In this document: positions 22,636-33,922 of the stretch, piece by piece
Layout: every line of letters begins with the position of its first letter
How positions within the stretch are numbered: position 1 is the first letter of the stretch
Notes under the pieces: model-generated
What the model was told of the DNA's origin: nothing
What the model saw: only the letters and a program-made list of their open reading frames with translations
Databases searched by the model: none
Translations under genes and position numbers: made by a program
Source of the DNA: Papiliotrema nemorosa
Lineage: Eukaryota; Basidiomycota; Tremellomycetes; Tremellales; Rhynchogastremaceae
Direction: 5' to 3'
Assembly: GCA_032158125.1 (NCBI GenBank)
Contig: JASKOT010000006.1
Location: 558,001 to 622,000 of the forward strand
DNA: 64,000 bases

Positions 22636-23730
22636 TTATTGTTGCTTTTTCCTATCTCCACCCTTGTCGCCTGCTCTCCTCTGTGCCTCTCTCACTTGTT
22701 CCCTCGTCAAGGGCCGCTTGGACGCTGGGGCTTGTGCCGGCTTCTTGCTAGACCAGAGGTACTCCATCATGTACTTTGCCGCGGTCCCGGAGAGCATCAG
22801 CCAAACGATCGGAGGAACGTTGGTGTTTTTGAACGAGATGGCATCAAAAGCCTTGATATACCATTCGAGGATCCATGCCCTACTTGTCAGGTCCTGACAC
22901 TAATACCTAGATGAAATATCTTTGGCTCACTTGTCTCCTGTAGGGTGGAACGAGCTCTCCCAAGGGGTTAGTTCCCTCCAACGTCCTTCTTTGATCCATT
23001 TAGCTAGAGCTTCTCCGTCCGGCTTCATTTGGGTGAAATCGAGGAATCGGAGCGTTTTCCCTTGATCCGAGACGAAAACCAGTCGAGGTGGTCTGCGTGT
23101 CAGTATAGAGTCAGTCCTAGAGGAGGTGGAGTGGACTGACCTGAAGATCAACCATCGAGTACAAGTCCTCCATTCGGCATTATACTCCATTCGAGCGAAT
23201 ACCACCTTTGTACCTGTTGCATCGACAGCAGAATCAGATAAGCCTTTGGAGGTGGGTTTGTTGAGTAATTGAGATGCGTTGCCATGAGCTGCATGGAAAG
23301 CTTCGACATGCATCGGCACTCTGTCTTGGTGTCTAGATTGGTCAGCGCTTGCGCGACTCCCTCACCAAGGCAAAGGAGACCGGACCAACTGTGTAGGCGA
23401 GACTGGACGGATTCACTCACATCATGATCACCCATAACATATTTGCGTCTCCCTCCAGGACCGACTGGGCATAGGTCTCATCAGTGAGTCGGACCACATT
23501 ATCCCTCTCGTCCTCGATGCGTCGCTTGATGAGGACCGACTCGGGAATCTCGCCCGTAAGGTATTGTTTACCCAACTGCCATAGATGGTTGGTGTACGAT
23601 CTGCTCGTCAATTCCCATTCACAGCATCACAGGTGAATGGAGCTCACGGTGTGGTGCTCTCTTCCGGCTGTGCTGAGACAGCCAGAGCGGTACACAGGGA
23701 GAAGAGGAGGGAAGGAAGGGCAAAGCGCAT
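22636..23730 (-). CDS. Secreted/ER thioredoxin-fold membrane protein lacking CxxC
   Basis: Signal peptide MRFALPSLLFSLCTALAVSA, then LTGEIPESVLIKRR and a thioredoxin-like core (TYAQSVLEGDANMLWVI, then VVFARMEYNAEWRTCTRWLI and PPRLVFVSDQGKTLRFLDF). The place where the CxxC should follow the first strand reads IHQDRVPMH, so no redox pair is present. A late hydrophobic segment (VPPIVWLMLSGTAAKYMMEY) precedes a basic tail ending GGDRKKQQ, as in TMX-like type I proteins. About four introns; the last one (ending near 22884) joins GDK to AWILEWYIKAFDAISF. Probably an ER-resident non-catalytic PDI-like protein; specific function unknown. Confidence 0.68.
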
Positions 23731-24590
23731 GTTGCGAGGAGGGTAGAGTGAGAGGGAGATAGTGGAGTAGAGATTGGTTGACCACTTTTCCGGTTAGACG
23801 GAGATGGCCGATGTTGTTGTCCCCCCGGTGCCCTGGTGCCCCTACACATGTTTCTGGCAGCCGTCACTTGGCGGAGTGCTTCAGGCGATGATCACTCGAC
23901 TCGCATGCCCATCTCCGCGGGGCCATGGCTCGCCAAGATATCACTCAAGCATCGGAACAGACTTGGAATCCGCCGGAATCGAGAGGATGATCCGCAAGAC
24001 TCGCCCAAACCTCCCTCTGTCCAATGAGCAGACCTCCGCATGATCATCTCACGAGGGATTTACAAAACCACTCATGAACGTGCTCCGTTGGTGTAGCTAG
24101 ACGGCTATCATCCCGCACAGCCCATTCTGAGAATAGATCAGATGGGAAACTCGCGCAACGGTCATACGCCCTACAAGTCACGGTTCGAGGGAGTCGACGA
24201 TCTGGTAAATGTTGCCACTCGTGCCGAATACAAGGTACGGCCGAGATACCTGGAATTGGCCAAGAGGTAACTATCCCTTCTCTTGTGATGCCCTTGGTGC
24301 CAAGGATAGATAGCTGCACCCACAAGAGCGGCTCTTTGCCCTCGCCGTTCTCATCCCTCGCCTTGCCCCCTTGATGCATGGTACATTTGGTGACATCACG
24401 ATAGTGGAATAGAGTTTCAACCTAGTCCTCCCCTTCTCCCATGCCGAGCATCGCCACTCGGAGATGACAGCCCACACCATCACGATATAGATAAATACCC
24501 CGATTCCCCCCTCACCTCCACATCAACTTCCCACCTCAAACCCCTACTCATACACCTCCGACAGCTACTACTCTCAAGACTACACACGCA
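23731..24590. promoter_or_regulatory. Divergent intergenic region, stomatin promoter at right end
   Basis: About 860 bp without a supportable gene. Close to the stomatin start is a TATA-like ATAGATAAATACC (about 24487-24499) followed by a CT-rich, G-poor leader (24500-24585), typical for highly expressed fungal genes. Short open frames at 23804-24043 and 24044-24379 show no family signature. Confidence 0.45.
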
Positions 24591-26229
24591 ATGTCTGCCC
24601 CAAGCTACAAACCCTCCATGGACGGTACCATTGTCAACTCTACCGACAACACTTACCCTCCTAGCGGCAACGGGGTCGGCGCCGGTTCGGGTAAACGATC
24701 CCTTCCCGATCAAGGCTCAAACAATGAAGAAGAGTTGAATCGATTCGTCACCGACGATGCACCTCGAGCTGCTCGTATCCCAGCAGCTGACAAGGGTCTG
24801 ATTGTATGTATCTACAGAATTCCGCATACATGTGCTGATATCAGACTGTCCAACCTCTTCGAAAGAACGAGTGGGTCCATGCGTGATCGAGCCGGGATCG
24901 ACGCTGACGTGTGGTTCAGGATGCAGCCTTCTTACGCTCAAGACCTCGGAGCCGGATCCGTCACTGTGAGTCTCACTCTAGCAGTCCTCCAGAGCTGGGT
25001 CTAACCTGCAGCACGGTTTCTACGGTTCGATGATGAACGGACTGGGAGCCTGCATCGGTACAATCGGAATGATCCCTTGTTGCCCCTTCCCCAACCCCTT
25101 CAAGAATGTCGACCAAGGCTCAGTCGGTCTCATTAGCCGATTCGGACAGTTCTACAAGTCGGTCGACCCAGGATTGGTCCAGGTCAACGTTTGCTCCGAG
25201 TCTATCCGAGTCGTCGGTGAGTGCGGACCATGGATCGTTGTGTTCAGTATGGCTAACAGGCAGACGTCAAGATCCAACTTACTTCTGTCCCGCGACAGAC
25301 TGTCCAGACCAAGGACAACGTTTCCGTCGAAGTCGACAGGTGAGTATTTCTTCATCTTTCTGGTGGGCTATCAAGGCTGACTGGCGTGTAGTGTCATCTG
25401 CTGGCACGGTCAGTATCTACTGAAGCATTGTATCAGAAGAGGAAACTGACGTTACAGTCGTCTCACCATACCGAGCCGCATTCGGTATCAATGATGTCCG
25501 AATGGCTTTGGTCGAGCGAGCGCAAACCACCCTGCGACAAGTCGTCGGTGGACGAGTGCTCCAAAGCGTCATTTCCGACCGTGAAGGTCTCGCTCACGAG
25601 GTCGCCGAGATTGTAAGCGATCTCTCTCAGTGAAATATACCAAGCTGACATGGTAGATTGAAGCTACTGCTGAGAAATGGGGTGTTGCTATCGAGTCGAT
25701 TCTCCTGAAAGATATCAACTTCTCGGTTGAGCTCCAACAATCGCTCTCTTCGGCGGCGACGCAGAAGCGAATCGGTGAATCAAAGGTTATCGCTGCCCGA
25801 GCCGAAGTCGATGCTGCCAAACTCATGAGACAAGGTGAGTTGACAAGCATCAGATTGAGAGTACTAAGCTGACGTCTCTAGCCGCCGATGTACGTGGCAT
25901 CTGACCAGTAAAAAAGAGAAACCATACTAATGGTAGATCCTCGCTTCGCCCGCTGCTATGCAGATCCGACAACTCGAGGCTTTGCAGAACATGGCCCGAG
26001 CTGGTGGAGGATCCAAGGTCATCTTTGGTGAGTATAGTGTGCCATGTTTAGTGTCGCGCTCACGACAGTCCCTATGAACCTCAACACGATGGGAGCTGGA
26101 GGTCTCGACTCGAACACTGCCAACCAGCTTGCCGCCTCTTCAGGTCAAGATGGACACCAAAGCTCGAGTGGCTCTCAACCCGCCATGGCTACCAACGCCG
26201 GTATCATCAGCTCCATGGCTCAGCTCTAG
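24591..26229 (+). CDS. Stomatin-like SPFH (band 7) protein
   Basis: A membrane-associated scaffold of the stomatin/prohibitin superfamily. The N-terminal 80 residues are polar. Then comes a hydrophobic hairpin with palmitoylation-type cysteines (GLGACIGTIGMIPCCPF) and the SPFH domain: NVDQGSVGLISRFGQFYKSV, DVKIQLTSVPRQTVQTKDNV, SVEVDSVICWHVVSPYRAAF, ALVERAQTTLRQVVGGRVLQ and ISDREGLAHEVAEIIEATAE. A coiled-coil Ala/Glu-rich part (IAARAEVDAAKLMRQAADIL) and a Ser/Gln-rich tail follow. The gene has about ten introns, including coding exons of only 17 nt (25392-25408) and 8 nt (25882-25889). ATG 24591 follows a CT-rich leader. Confidence 0.9.
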
Positions 26230-26506
26230 GCGAGTGCACGTCCTGACGTATTAGCGTGATGGTATGTGTATCCTGAGCTTGGCTTATAATCTGTAACTTT
26301 GCGTGAAATCAGACGGGAATCGCTTTTGCTCATGTAGTATAATCTGCTTTCGTATGACTGGAATCTCGAATGTATAATATGCCCAAGAAGATTGCGGAGA
26401 CATTATAATGGCGTTACTTCATTCCTCGACCAGCATTACCCGTGTAGAGAGGTATCCCGAATTGGACAGGACATCAAATCACTATCAATCCCACTTGATC
26501 TGATGA

Positions 26507-27384
26507 TCAGTTGAGCTGAACGAGTAACTCTCTTAGACTGACCTCTGGATTCCTCTTGAAAGCCTCGTATGCCTCCCTGTTGAAGAATGACAATTCAGTC
26601 TCGTTCTCTGTCATATCAGCGCTGGCCTGAAACTACCATAGCAGCGTAAAGCGTGGACAAGGAAAGGAGGCCAAAGACGAGAGGTGGATCCTGTTGACCC
26701 GAATAGGCAGATGATCCGTGGTCCAAGTGAACGAGGGAGAGTTGGGCAAGTGAGATGGAGAAAAGTGGACATACCGGCTCCAACATCTACCAGTGTCTTT
26801 GTCACGTCGTCCAAGATCCACTCATCATGGTCCAAGTTTATGATGAGATTTGTGGTTTTATGCCCATGTGCGACGGTATACAATTTCAGTGTGTCTACAG
26901 ATCAGCTCTGTCCTCCAGAGGCGCTCAGTAGAGCGTTGCTGACAACGCTGTCCACTATCGACAGATGGAGGGGGTGCTGTGGACGGGCCAGGAGGGTGGA
27001 AGAGGGCTTACCTAGTTGCAATGTCCTATACGGTTTGAACCCCGGGGCCGTCTTGATCGCTATCATGAGCTCCAACCTCCTACCAATGACCACTCCAGAG
27101 GAATCTTTCACATATCTCCCATAGGCTCGTATGCTCAGAGGTAACTCACCTTCCCTCACTCGATCCATCAACCCTCCCACTGTCAGACTGACCAAATCCA
27201 CATCTTTCATCACTAGCGCTTTGGCCGTTCTAAATTCAAACGATTTTATAATCCTCACTGTCAATGTAGCAGCTGTCAACGGTTTAAGAGAGGTAGCGAG
27301 GGGTTGAGACGGGTCGTCTGGGTTGGGTTTGAAGCCGTCTTCTTCAAAGGGTTCAGAAAGAGGAGGGACAGTCGTTTCGGCCAT
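26507..27384 (-). CDS. UPF0538 (C2orf76-like) family protein
   Basis: A conserved eukaryotic protein of unknown function. After a 30-residue acidic N-terminus it has LTVRIIKSFEFRTAKALVMK, DVDLVSLTVGGLMDRVRE, AIKTAPGFKPYRTL, LYTVAHGHKTTNLIINLDHD, EWILDDVTKTLVDVGAENET and LSFFNREAYEAFKRNPE. All are recognisable blocks of the family, which resembles a ubiquitin-like fold. Introns separate VRE from AIK, ...RTLQL from the DTLKLY-type block, and GA from ENETEL. About 155 residues, close to the usual size. Stop at 26507-26509. Confidence 0.85.
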
Positions 27385-27946
27385 GTTGTGAGTCGTCGGC
27401 GTGGTGGTGTTTTCGGAACAGGTGTGAGCGCGAGAAAGCCTCGAGGACAGAAGGTGTGAGTTATCTAGATGGTCTATATGGTGTACGTCACTGCGCCAGT
27501 AATGAAGCTGTCACGATTTGTTGTTGCAAAGAGAAACCTGAAGAGCTCGGAAATTTCCACAGCCGAACAATTCAACGCAGATCGCAGATCCCGCCACCCC
27601 TCAAGTGCCCTCACGCATACGACTCACGACAACCGGCCCGAACATCACATAGTGTGAGAGAGTGTGACGACGCGTTTGACGACTCAAGGGAGGGGAGCTT
27701 AATTCAACGACCGGACCGTGGTGTTTACACCAGACCAAACCCCGACTGAGCGAAATGACTTCATCATAAACAAACGCGTGCGGACTTCGGTAGATAAGGT
27801 AGGAGGGTACGGAAGGCAGACGGAGTAGAACGACGTAGTAATCTTTAGACAATCGTTCAATGAGCATAAGAGAGGGGTTAAAGAGGGGGATACGCCGAAG
27901 CCCTTGAGAAAGAAATGCTGATGATTCTTCAGGTCCATCCTCTCAT
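27385..27946. other. Intergenic between tandem minus-strand genes
   Basis: 562 bp: promoter of the UPF0538 gene at its left and the 3' UTR of 14-3-3 at its right. No gene, repeat or clear motif recognised. Confidence 0.45.
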
Positions 27947-28962
27947 CTAGGCCGCAGCAGCGGGTGCCTCCTCCTTTGGCTCCTCAGCCTCGTCCTTCTT
28001 GTCTCCTATTTCGTCAGCGAAAACCCATGTGAAGGGCACTAAGGCTCACCTTCTTGCATGTCCGAAGTCCAGAGAGTCAAGTTATCTCGGAGGAGTTGCA
28101 TGATAAGGGTAGAGTCCCTGTATCGTCAGCATCAATTCACATATGGTTCCCGCCGGTCTCACTTGTACGACTCCTCGGACAGGGTGTCGAGCTCGGCAAT
28201 AGCGTCGTCGAAGGCCTGTTTGGCGAGGTGACAAGCTCGGTCGGGGCTGTTCAAAATCTCGTAGCTAAAGCATTGTCAGCCTCGTGCAAATCACAATGTA
28301 ATGCGTGACCTACTAGAAGACGGAGAAGTTGAGCGCAAGACCCAATCGGATAGGGTGAGTAGGAGGGAGCTCGGTAACGGCAACGTCCGAAGCAGCCTTG
28401 TAAGCCTCGAGAGACTTGTCGGCAGAGTCTTTTCGCTTGTCACCGGTAGCAAACTCGGCGAGGTATCGGTGGTAGTCTCCCATCCTGCGTCATCAGCCGC
28501 TGCCCATTCCTGGGTACAGTCCACGATCTGCTCACATCTTGTGGTAGAACACCTTGGATTCACCCGAAGCAGCGCTGGGGATGAGGTGCTTGTCAAGGAC
28601 CTGGAGGATGTCCTCGCAGATCTTGGCAAGCTCGGCCTCGATCTTCTCTCGGTAAGCCTTGATCATGGCGACCTGAGCCTCGTTTCCCTTGCTCTCTTCC
28701 TTTTGCTCGATGGAGGAGACGATTCGCCACGAAGCACGTCGAGCACCGATGACGTTCTTGTAGGCGACGGAGAGGAGGTTTCGCTCCTCGACAGTGAGCT
28801 CCTGATCAGACGAAGCGACCGATTTCATGTTCTCGACCATTTCTGTGAAGCACGTCAGTCGACGACACGTGGAAAGGGCCCCAGGCCGGTCGACTCACCC
28901 TCGTATCGCTCAGCCTGCTCAGCAAGCTTGGCGAGGTAGACGGAATCTTCACGGTTTGACAT
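27947..28962 (-). CDS. 14-3-3 protein
   Basis: A phosphoserine-binding adaptor dimer controlling many signalling proteins. [20 protein letters not shown] opens the first exon, then [39 protein letters not shown] (family signature 1), [40 protein letters not shown], then [20 protein letters not shown] and [15 protein letters not shown] (signature 2). It ends in an acidic tail [19 protein letters not shown]. The phosphate-binding Lys/Arg/Arg/Tyr set is retained. Five exons. About 255 residues, normal. The ATG lies immediately after a TACAG acceptor, so the leader carries an intron whose 3' end abuts the start codon. Confidence 0.95.
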
Positions 28963-30431
28963 CTGTATTGTCAGCCCATGCAGCGAACGGAACCATGAAG
29001 AGCGAAAGAGGCAAAAAGGACTGCGGAAAGAGGGGTCGGACGATGGTCCGTTTACTCCACCTAGTCCTTTACTCCGCACGACTGCCTCTCTTGATCGCGC
29101 CTTGAGCATATCGGCATGGTCATTCTATCCAATAGCCACGCAGACGAGCTGACCAGACCAAAGGAGAAGGCTTCGTAGCACCGGACGCGACGACGCGTGT
29201 ACAGAGGGAAGACATGGGAAGAGGCACTCACCTTGGTATATAAATCGGGCTGCTGGTCGCGATCGCCAGGTGTTACCAAAGTTGAATGTAGCGCAGGCAG
29301 CGATATGCACAGGCGATGGAGCCAGAGATTGTAGTACGGTTGCAGATGTATGATACGGATGGGGTAAGGGAGAGGAAGAGAGAAAGTGTCGTCAGCGCTT
29401 TGTCCGTTTTGATGATACGCCTTCGCGTTGTGAGAAGTAGCAGCACAATGAGGTGTAGAAGGGGTCGGAGTGAAGATCCACACCTATCCTCGTCTCATAA
29501 AGAGTAGGACAAGGAGGGGGTTGGAGGACAAAGGAGGGGAAGGGTTCGATGGGTGTTTGGCCAAGAGGTAGATAGCCAGCGAGGTGTTGGGTTGGATGAC
29601 ACGACACCGCTTTCCCAGCTCTACAGGCTTCTCCCTCCGGTCCATGAGAGTGGTACGGCTGCTTGGTGAGGGACACTGAGCACTTACCTTGTTGTAAGGA
29701 TGAGAAGCGATTGGTATGTGAATAGGTATTGAGGTAGATAGAAGGCGAATGAGGATGGAGTAGAAGGCAACGGAATGGGTGGTGGGGGGTGGGTGGGAAG
29801 GGGGGTGAGGGGGGAGGGGAGGGGGGGGGCTAGCGTGACAAGGGAGGGGCGGGGGGGGAAGGGAGTGGCACCCAACGCGCTCTCCCTCCCCGGCGATAAC
29901 TCGATGGCCACCCAACCCATCGTCGCTTATAATCCCGCTTGTGGCACCCTACGTCACTCGTTGCCGCATCGGGTAATCATGGCAATATAAACAACCAATT
30001 GATCCCGTCGAGTGGGAGATCGTAAGCCTATGACACCAGATCTATCTTGCCATGCCTATTTTTCGATGCCCGGTTCGGTCCTATTCGATTGCATCAGCCG
30101 AATGAGAGAGAGTATGCGCAACTTCTCTCATCTCTTTTGACTCGATTAATCGGTCCCTCGCTTCCACCCATCTTCAACTTCCAGACGTACGAGGTCTAGC
30201 TTGTCCAAAGACAGCATTCTTTTCAGGTTATAGCCGGAAACCACCGCTTTCGCCGATATATTTGGCCCGCCAATATATCTGATCTCAACCCGGCGTAGGA
30301 AACCATTCGAAACCGTCACTTGTTACCTCTGACGCATTGGCACTTGGCACACACACCTGGCGAGACCGATTCGTCTCACAAGTCTACCTCAATCAAACGC
30401 ACACACCTCTTCATTGAACAGCACATCAGTC
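28963..30431. promoter_or_regulatory. Divergent region: 14-3-3 leader introns and promoter, DUF2408 promoter
   Basis: About 1.47 kb. On the minus strand an acceptor ends at 28963, next to the 14-3-3 ATG. Candidate leader donors are at 29231 (GTGAGTG) and 29687 (GTAAGTG), so the 14-3-3 transcript probably has one or two large 5' UTR introns. The long proline-rich open frames here (29484-29915 minus) are a by-product of pyrimidine-rich DNA. The right end (30300-30430) is the DUF2408 gene leader. Confidence 0.5.
29777..29868 (+). repeat. G-rich tract with quadruplex potential
   Basis: About 90 bp contain more than six runs of three or more G, including runs of six, seven, eight and nine, separated by one to several bases. 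The minus strand is thus a C/T tract upstream of the 14-3-3 gene, which is transcribed from that strand. Pyrimidine tracts are common in fungal promoters, but this purity is exceptional within the window. Confidence 0.75.
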
Positions 30432-32233
30432 ATGGCTTCAAACATGGTACCGCAGGTACGCTCACACGTGTTGGAGAGCAGGATTCATGCGCTCATTCCA
30501 TACAGGAAGAGCTTCCTGTGCTCGAAGCTTTCATCACCATCCGAAACCGGCTGACAGCGCTCAAGAAGGCAGGTTTGATACTCGTCTGCAAAGTCTCGTG
30601 CTGACAAGCAGGACACTACAAAGTTCATCCGGGCACAGGATGTCATGTCCATCTACAACTCGGTCGTCAAACAAGGTGTGTCTCTGTTTCCGCCCACCTT
30701 TTGAGTATATGTGCTGATTATCAGTGACACGCCTCAACGCTATCCGAGATGAACAGACGGAGTCTTCGCTCTCCACCAACACCGCTTCATCATCCTCTGC
30801 TCCGGCTTCCGGCCCTGCTCCTCCAGAACCCAACAGAGTCGACACAATTTTGTCGGACGTCTTTGGTCTGCTCAGTTTATTCTTCCTCACGATCGGCAAG
30901 AGTCGAGAGACGCCGGCTACGTTCAGCCAAATTGCTTCGATGCGGGTGAGTCGATCCGGATGAGTTAAACCTTACCGCCTAGCAAATCCTGGCACACATG
31001 AACGAGACTGGAGCGTACACCGAGGCCTTTTTGACACCCTTCCGAGAACGATTGGCCAATCTCAAACAGATCATCAAGCAGGATTCCGATGATGGAAAGC
31101 ACCCGGAACCCATCGTCCGTCTGATGACGAAGAAACTAGAGGGAGTTGGTATGTCATACTTTCAGATAATCGCAACATCCAAGCTGAGGACACAGAACGT
31201 CAATTGAATGCCCTATTCGCATCCCTATCAGTCATTTCAATTGAGCTGGTGCCCATCCATCAACGACTGGTCGACCTGAGGAAGAGGCTGGCAATGTTGT
31301 CCGCTGAGCCGAAGTTGAACAAGGCAGAGTACAAGGCCTGTCTAGAGGAGCTACGTAAGATCGATTCGTAAGTGCATCTCTCTCTTGCTCCTGCCAGAGA
31401 AGCTGATCGCCAGCAAACGGGTTGATGGCAAATTTTTGGGTCCTGGTGGATCCTCAGTCCCAGAGGGACAAGCATTGCTCTCGGGTATTCTCGACGCCTG
31501 TTTCGAGGTGGCCCAGGATGTCAAGGCGCGAGAGGCGGAAGGTGAAGTCACGCCATCGCTCAAGCCGATATATGACCGTCTGTCGGAAATCAAGTCCCAG
31601 TTGGAGCGTTTGCGTGAGTTTCGCCGCCCTGTGCTGTAGGTTTACTCTGATCCTCCAGTCCTGACGCATCGATGGACACTGCGGGAGACGGATCTATACA
31701 AGTGAGTGCCGCTCATTCTCGGCCACCGCGCCTCCAATACTGATGACAGCTACGCAATGGCTCTCCGAGAGATCGATTCTATGCGTGTGGATGGCAAATT
31801 CGTCGATGCGAATGGCGAAAAGGCAGAAGGACAATATGTGAGCCCACTTCCATGGCTCGTAAGGACTCACTAACGACAGGCGCTGCTGTTCCTGCTCCGT
31901 CGTTCGCACGGTTTGATTTACCGCCTGATCTCCGAGTCTGAGCCTATCTCGGAAGAGCTCATGCCGATCGCCAATAAATTGTCTACAATCAAGAAGTGTC
32001 TGAATGAGGTGCTCAAATACGGAGGACCATACACGCCTCGAGACTTGTACCCTTACCATCTCGCGCTGCACCAGATCGACAGCCTACGCAAGGACGGCAA
32101 ATTTTACGCGGACGATGGGTCTATTCCCGAGGGTCAGGCCATTCTAAATGCTCAACTGAGCGAGGCGCATGAGCTGTTGGAGATGCTCAAGGAGAGCATG
32201 TCGGACGACGACGATGAGCCGGACGACGAATAG
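30432..32233 (+). CDS. DUF2408 / UPF0662 family protein
   Basis: A conserved fungal protein of unknown function, mostly helical. Blocks seen: VLEAFITIRNRLTALKK, TTKFIRAQDVMSIYNSVVKQ, TILSDVFGLLSLFFLTIGKS, EAFLTPFRERLANLKQIIKQ, LNALFASLSVISIELVPIHQ, then two copies of an IDSxRxDGKFxxxxGxxxEGQ motif (KRVDGKFLGPGGSSVPEGQA; DSLRKDGKFYADDGSIPEGQ) and a related third (DSMRVDGKFVDANGEKAEGQ). The C-terminus is acidic (MSDDDDEPDDE). About nine introns. One, 30569-30611, appears to start with GC rather than GT. Start: MASNMVPQ at 30432, followed by a CAG|GTACGC donor. Confidence 0.82.
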
Positions 32234-32692
32234 CGCAACTTGGCGCAGGCAATCACAAGAGTTGTATGATTTATGCGTAAGAATATTGCATGCAGACCCA
32301 CTCATCTCTGAATCCAACTTCCTGCGTTCACGCATGACTGCTGAGAGAGTGCTTCCCAATGGCTTGATTCGACCCGCTTTTAGGCTTCAATCGGACTTGC
32401 GACTCGTCCCTTCTATCGTCATGAGGTGATGGTGGGAGGGGGGGCGATGCAGTAAGGGTAACTAAAGGGTAATTTCCGGAATACTGAGTGGCGAACTCCT
32501 GAAGATGCTCAAAAAAAGTATTTTGAATGAATAACAAGGATTGATTCGACGACTGTTGGGGCAAGCCCACGTAGCGAGAACCAGGGTGCTACGTTAGCAC
32601 CCTTCCGCTCAGGTCTAGTAACATATGACTCAAAAGCTCAACACTGCATCTCACTTTCCGCCTACTGTAAAGTGTCATGTGTGGACGCCCGC
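32234..32692. other. Convergent intergenic region
   Basis: 459 bp between the stops of DUF2408 and array gene A. It has AT-richer 3' UTR sequence with a T/A run near 32510-32535; no gene seen. Confidence 0.45.
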
Positions 32693-33415
32693 TCAATCTC
32701 TAACTCGCCGTGATCCTTTCGAAGCTTTGCGCGTGTCAGGTAAATCCCAGAGGACAGGTCCATGGTTTTCCTGCATGGAGTTTGTAATTTCAAGTCCTCC
32801 GCGGAAGATCTTGTAGGCTGAGTACACTTGTTGCGGGAATTTGCCATGACGTGTGGGTAGAGCGAATCCACCAACGGCAAAAGAGACATCCTTGAGATCG
32901 TCTGGCAAAATTCCCCGTTCGACAGCGTCCGCTGTCACCTCGTATATCTGGTCAATGGCAGCTTTAATGCAAGAATCAATAGCTGTCTTGGACGACCCTG
33001 CCGGCCTCGCGTCCCAGATAGGTCTTTCGCGCTCTTTATTGGGCTCGTAGGCTATGCTGAACAGCTCCGCGTTTTGCTCCAAAATCTCAGCCATTTTCCT
33101 CAAGTGAGGATTGTATCCTTTTATCGCGTAGTGCTCTGGCGGGTCTTCTGACGGAAGAGTTATCCTAACAAGCGATATGTGGTGTGTTTCTACCTCCTCC
33201 TCATTGGTTGACGCTCTGTCGTCTGACAAGATCATTTGGCGCTCTCCGGGCAGTACTGTCTCGGGTCGTTTGGGATTTTTCCGGTACAATAACTGAACGA
33301 CCATTTCGTCTGCCCAAGCCTCTGGGGCATTCGAAGGTCCGAAGACGCTGATGTCGGTATCTTGGACAGTAATGCAGGAATTGGCTTCGCTGACATCGGT
33401 GTATTGTTGGGACAT
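32693..33415 (-). CDS. Array gene A: single-domain member of an unrecognised paralogous family
   Basis: 240 residues from MSQQYTDVSEAN. Its last 140 residues match the C-terminal repeat of the neighbours: ISLVRITLPSED, a helix, then TAIDSCIKAAIDQIYEVTAD and the hallmark DVSFAVGGFALPTRHGKFPQ followed by QVYSAYKIFRGGLEI. It ends with a basic tail (RKASKGSRRVRD). No intron, no signal peptide and no membrane segment are visible. An in-frame upstream Met at 33454 exists, but all four array members begin MS, so 33415 is preferred. I do not recognise the family and assign no function. Last gene in the transcription order D-C-B-A. Confidence 0.68.
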   Translation of the reverse strand: MSQQYTDVSEANSCITVQDTDISVFGPSNAPEAWADEMVVQLLYRKNPKRPETVLPGERQMILSDDRASTNEEEVETHHISLVRITLPSEDPPEHYAIKGYNPHLRKMAEILEQNAELFSIAYEPNKERERPIWDARPAGSSKTAIDSCIKAAIDQIYEVTADAVERGILPDDLKDVSFAVGGFALPTRHGKFPQQVYSAYKIFRGGLEITNSMQENHGPVLWDLPDTRKASKGSRRVRD

Positions 33416-33922
33416 GCTGGAAAGGATGTGAGGGATGCAAGTGGCGAATCTCAATTGGTTCTCAAGTGCGAATGCTGAATACCCATTAATGCCGGGTGCA
33501 GCTTATGTATATCTCACGCAAGCAGCTTCATACGAGATTCTAGCGTTTGCTGAATGGATCAATCAGAAATGGCACGTCGCACACGCTTACAACCCTCCCC
33601 TCGCGGGAACAAGAAGGCCCCTACCCCTGAGCGCCTTTCGTGAAAAGAGGTTCGTCAAATGGCTATCAAGCCGCCACGTCCCCAGCTCGCACGATTTGAG
33701 GAAGAATCCGTTGTATCAAATAAATGTCTTGAACGCACCCTAGCCTCTGACTTCTGGACTAAGACGGCTGCGACGTGCATCAGAGGGTTATGTGATGCCA
33801 GGGGTATCGCATCGTACATAACCTTCACCTCTCCTCTATTTGTGCACAATACATACGCCAAGCTGATCAGACCGTGGACAGGGAATCCTTGCGCTCATCC
33901 CATCCATTGTACTCCGTGGATT
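33416..33922. other. Intergenic B-A of the array
   Basis: 507 bp, nearly the same length as the D-C gap. It contains a TATA-like TTATGTATATC near 33503-33513, which reads GATATACATAA in the direction of gene A. No other coding potential recognised. Confidence 0.4.

Noticed and set aside
22442..22897. 151-residue plus-strand open frame downstream of the SUMO protease
   Set aside because: Overlaps the last exon of the thioredoxin-fold gene, which is supported by splice sites and a hydrophobic segment plus basic tail.
28301..28939. 212-residue open frame opposite 14-3-3
   Set aside because: It lies exactly antisense to spliced 14-3-3 exons with family-level matches; composition and interruption pattern mark it as a shadow.
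29484..29915. Proline/histidine-rich 143-residue open frame upstream of 14-3-3
   Set aside because: Arises from the C/T-rich strand of the G-tract; no conserved content, and the region looks like leader and promoter.
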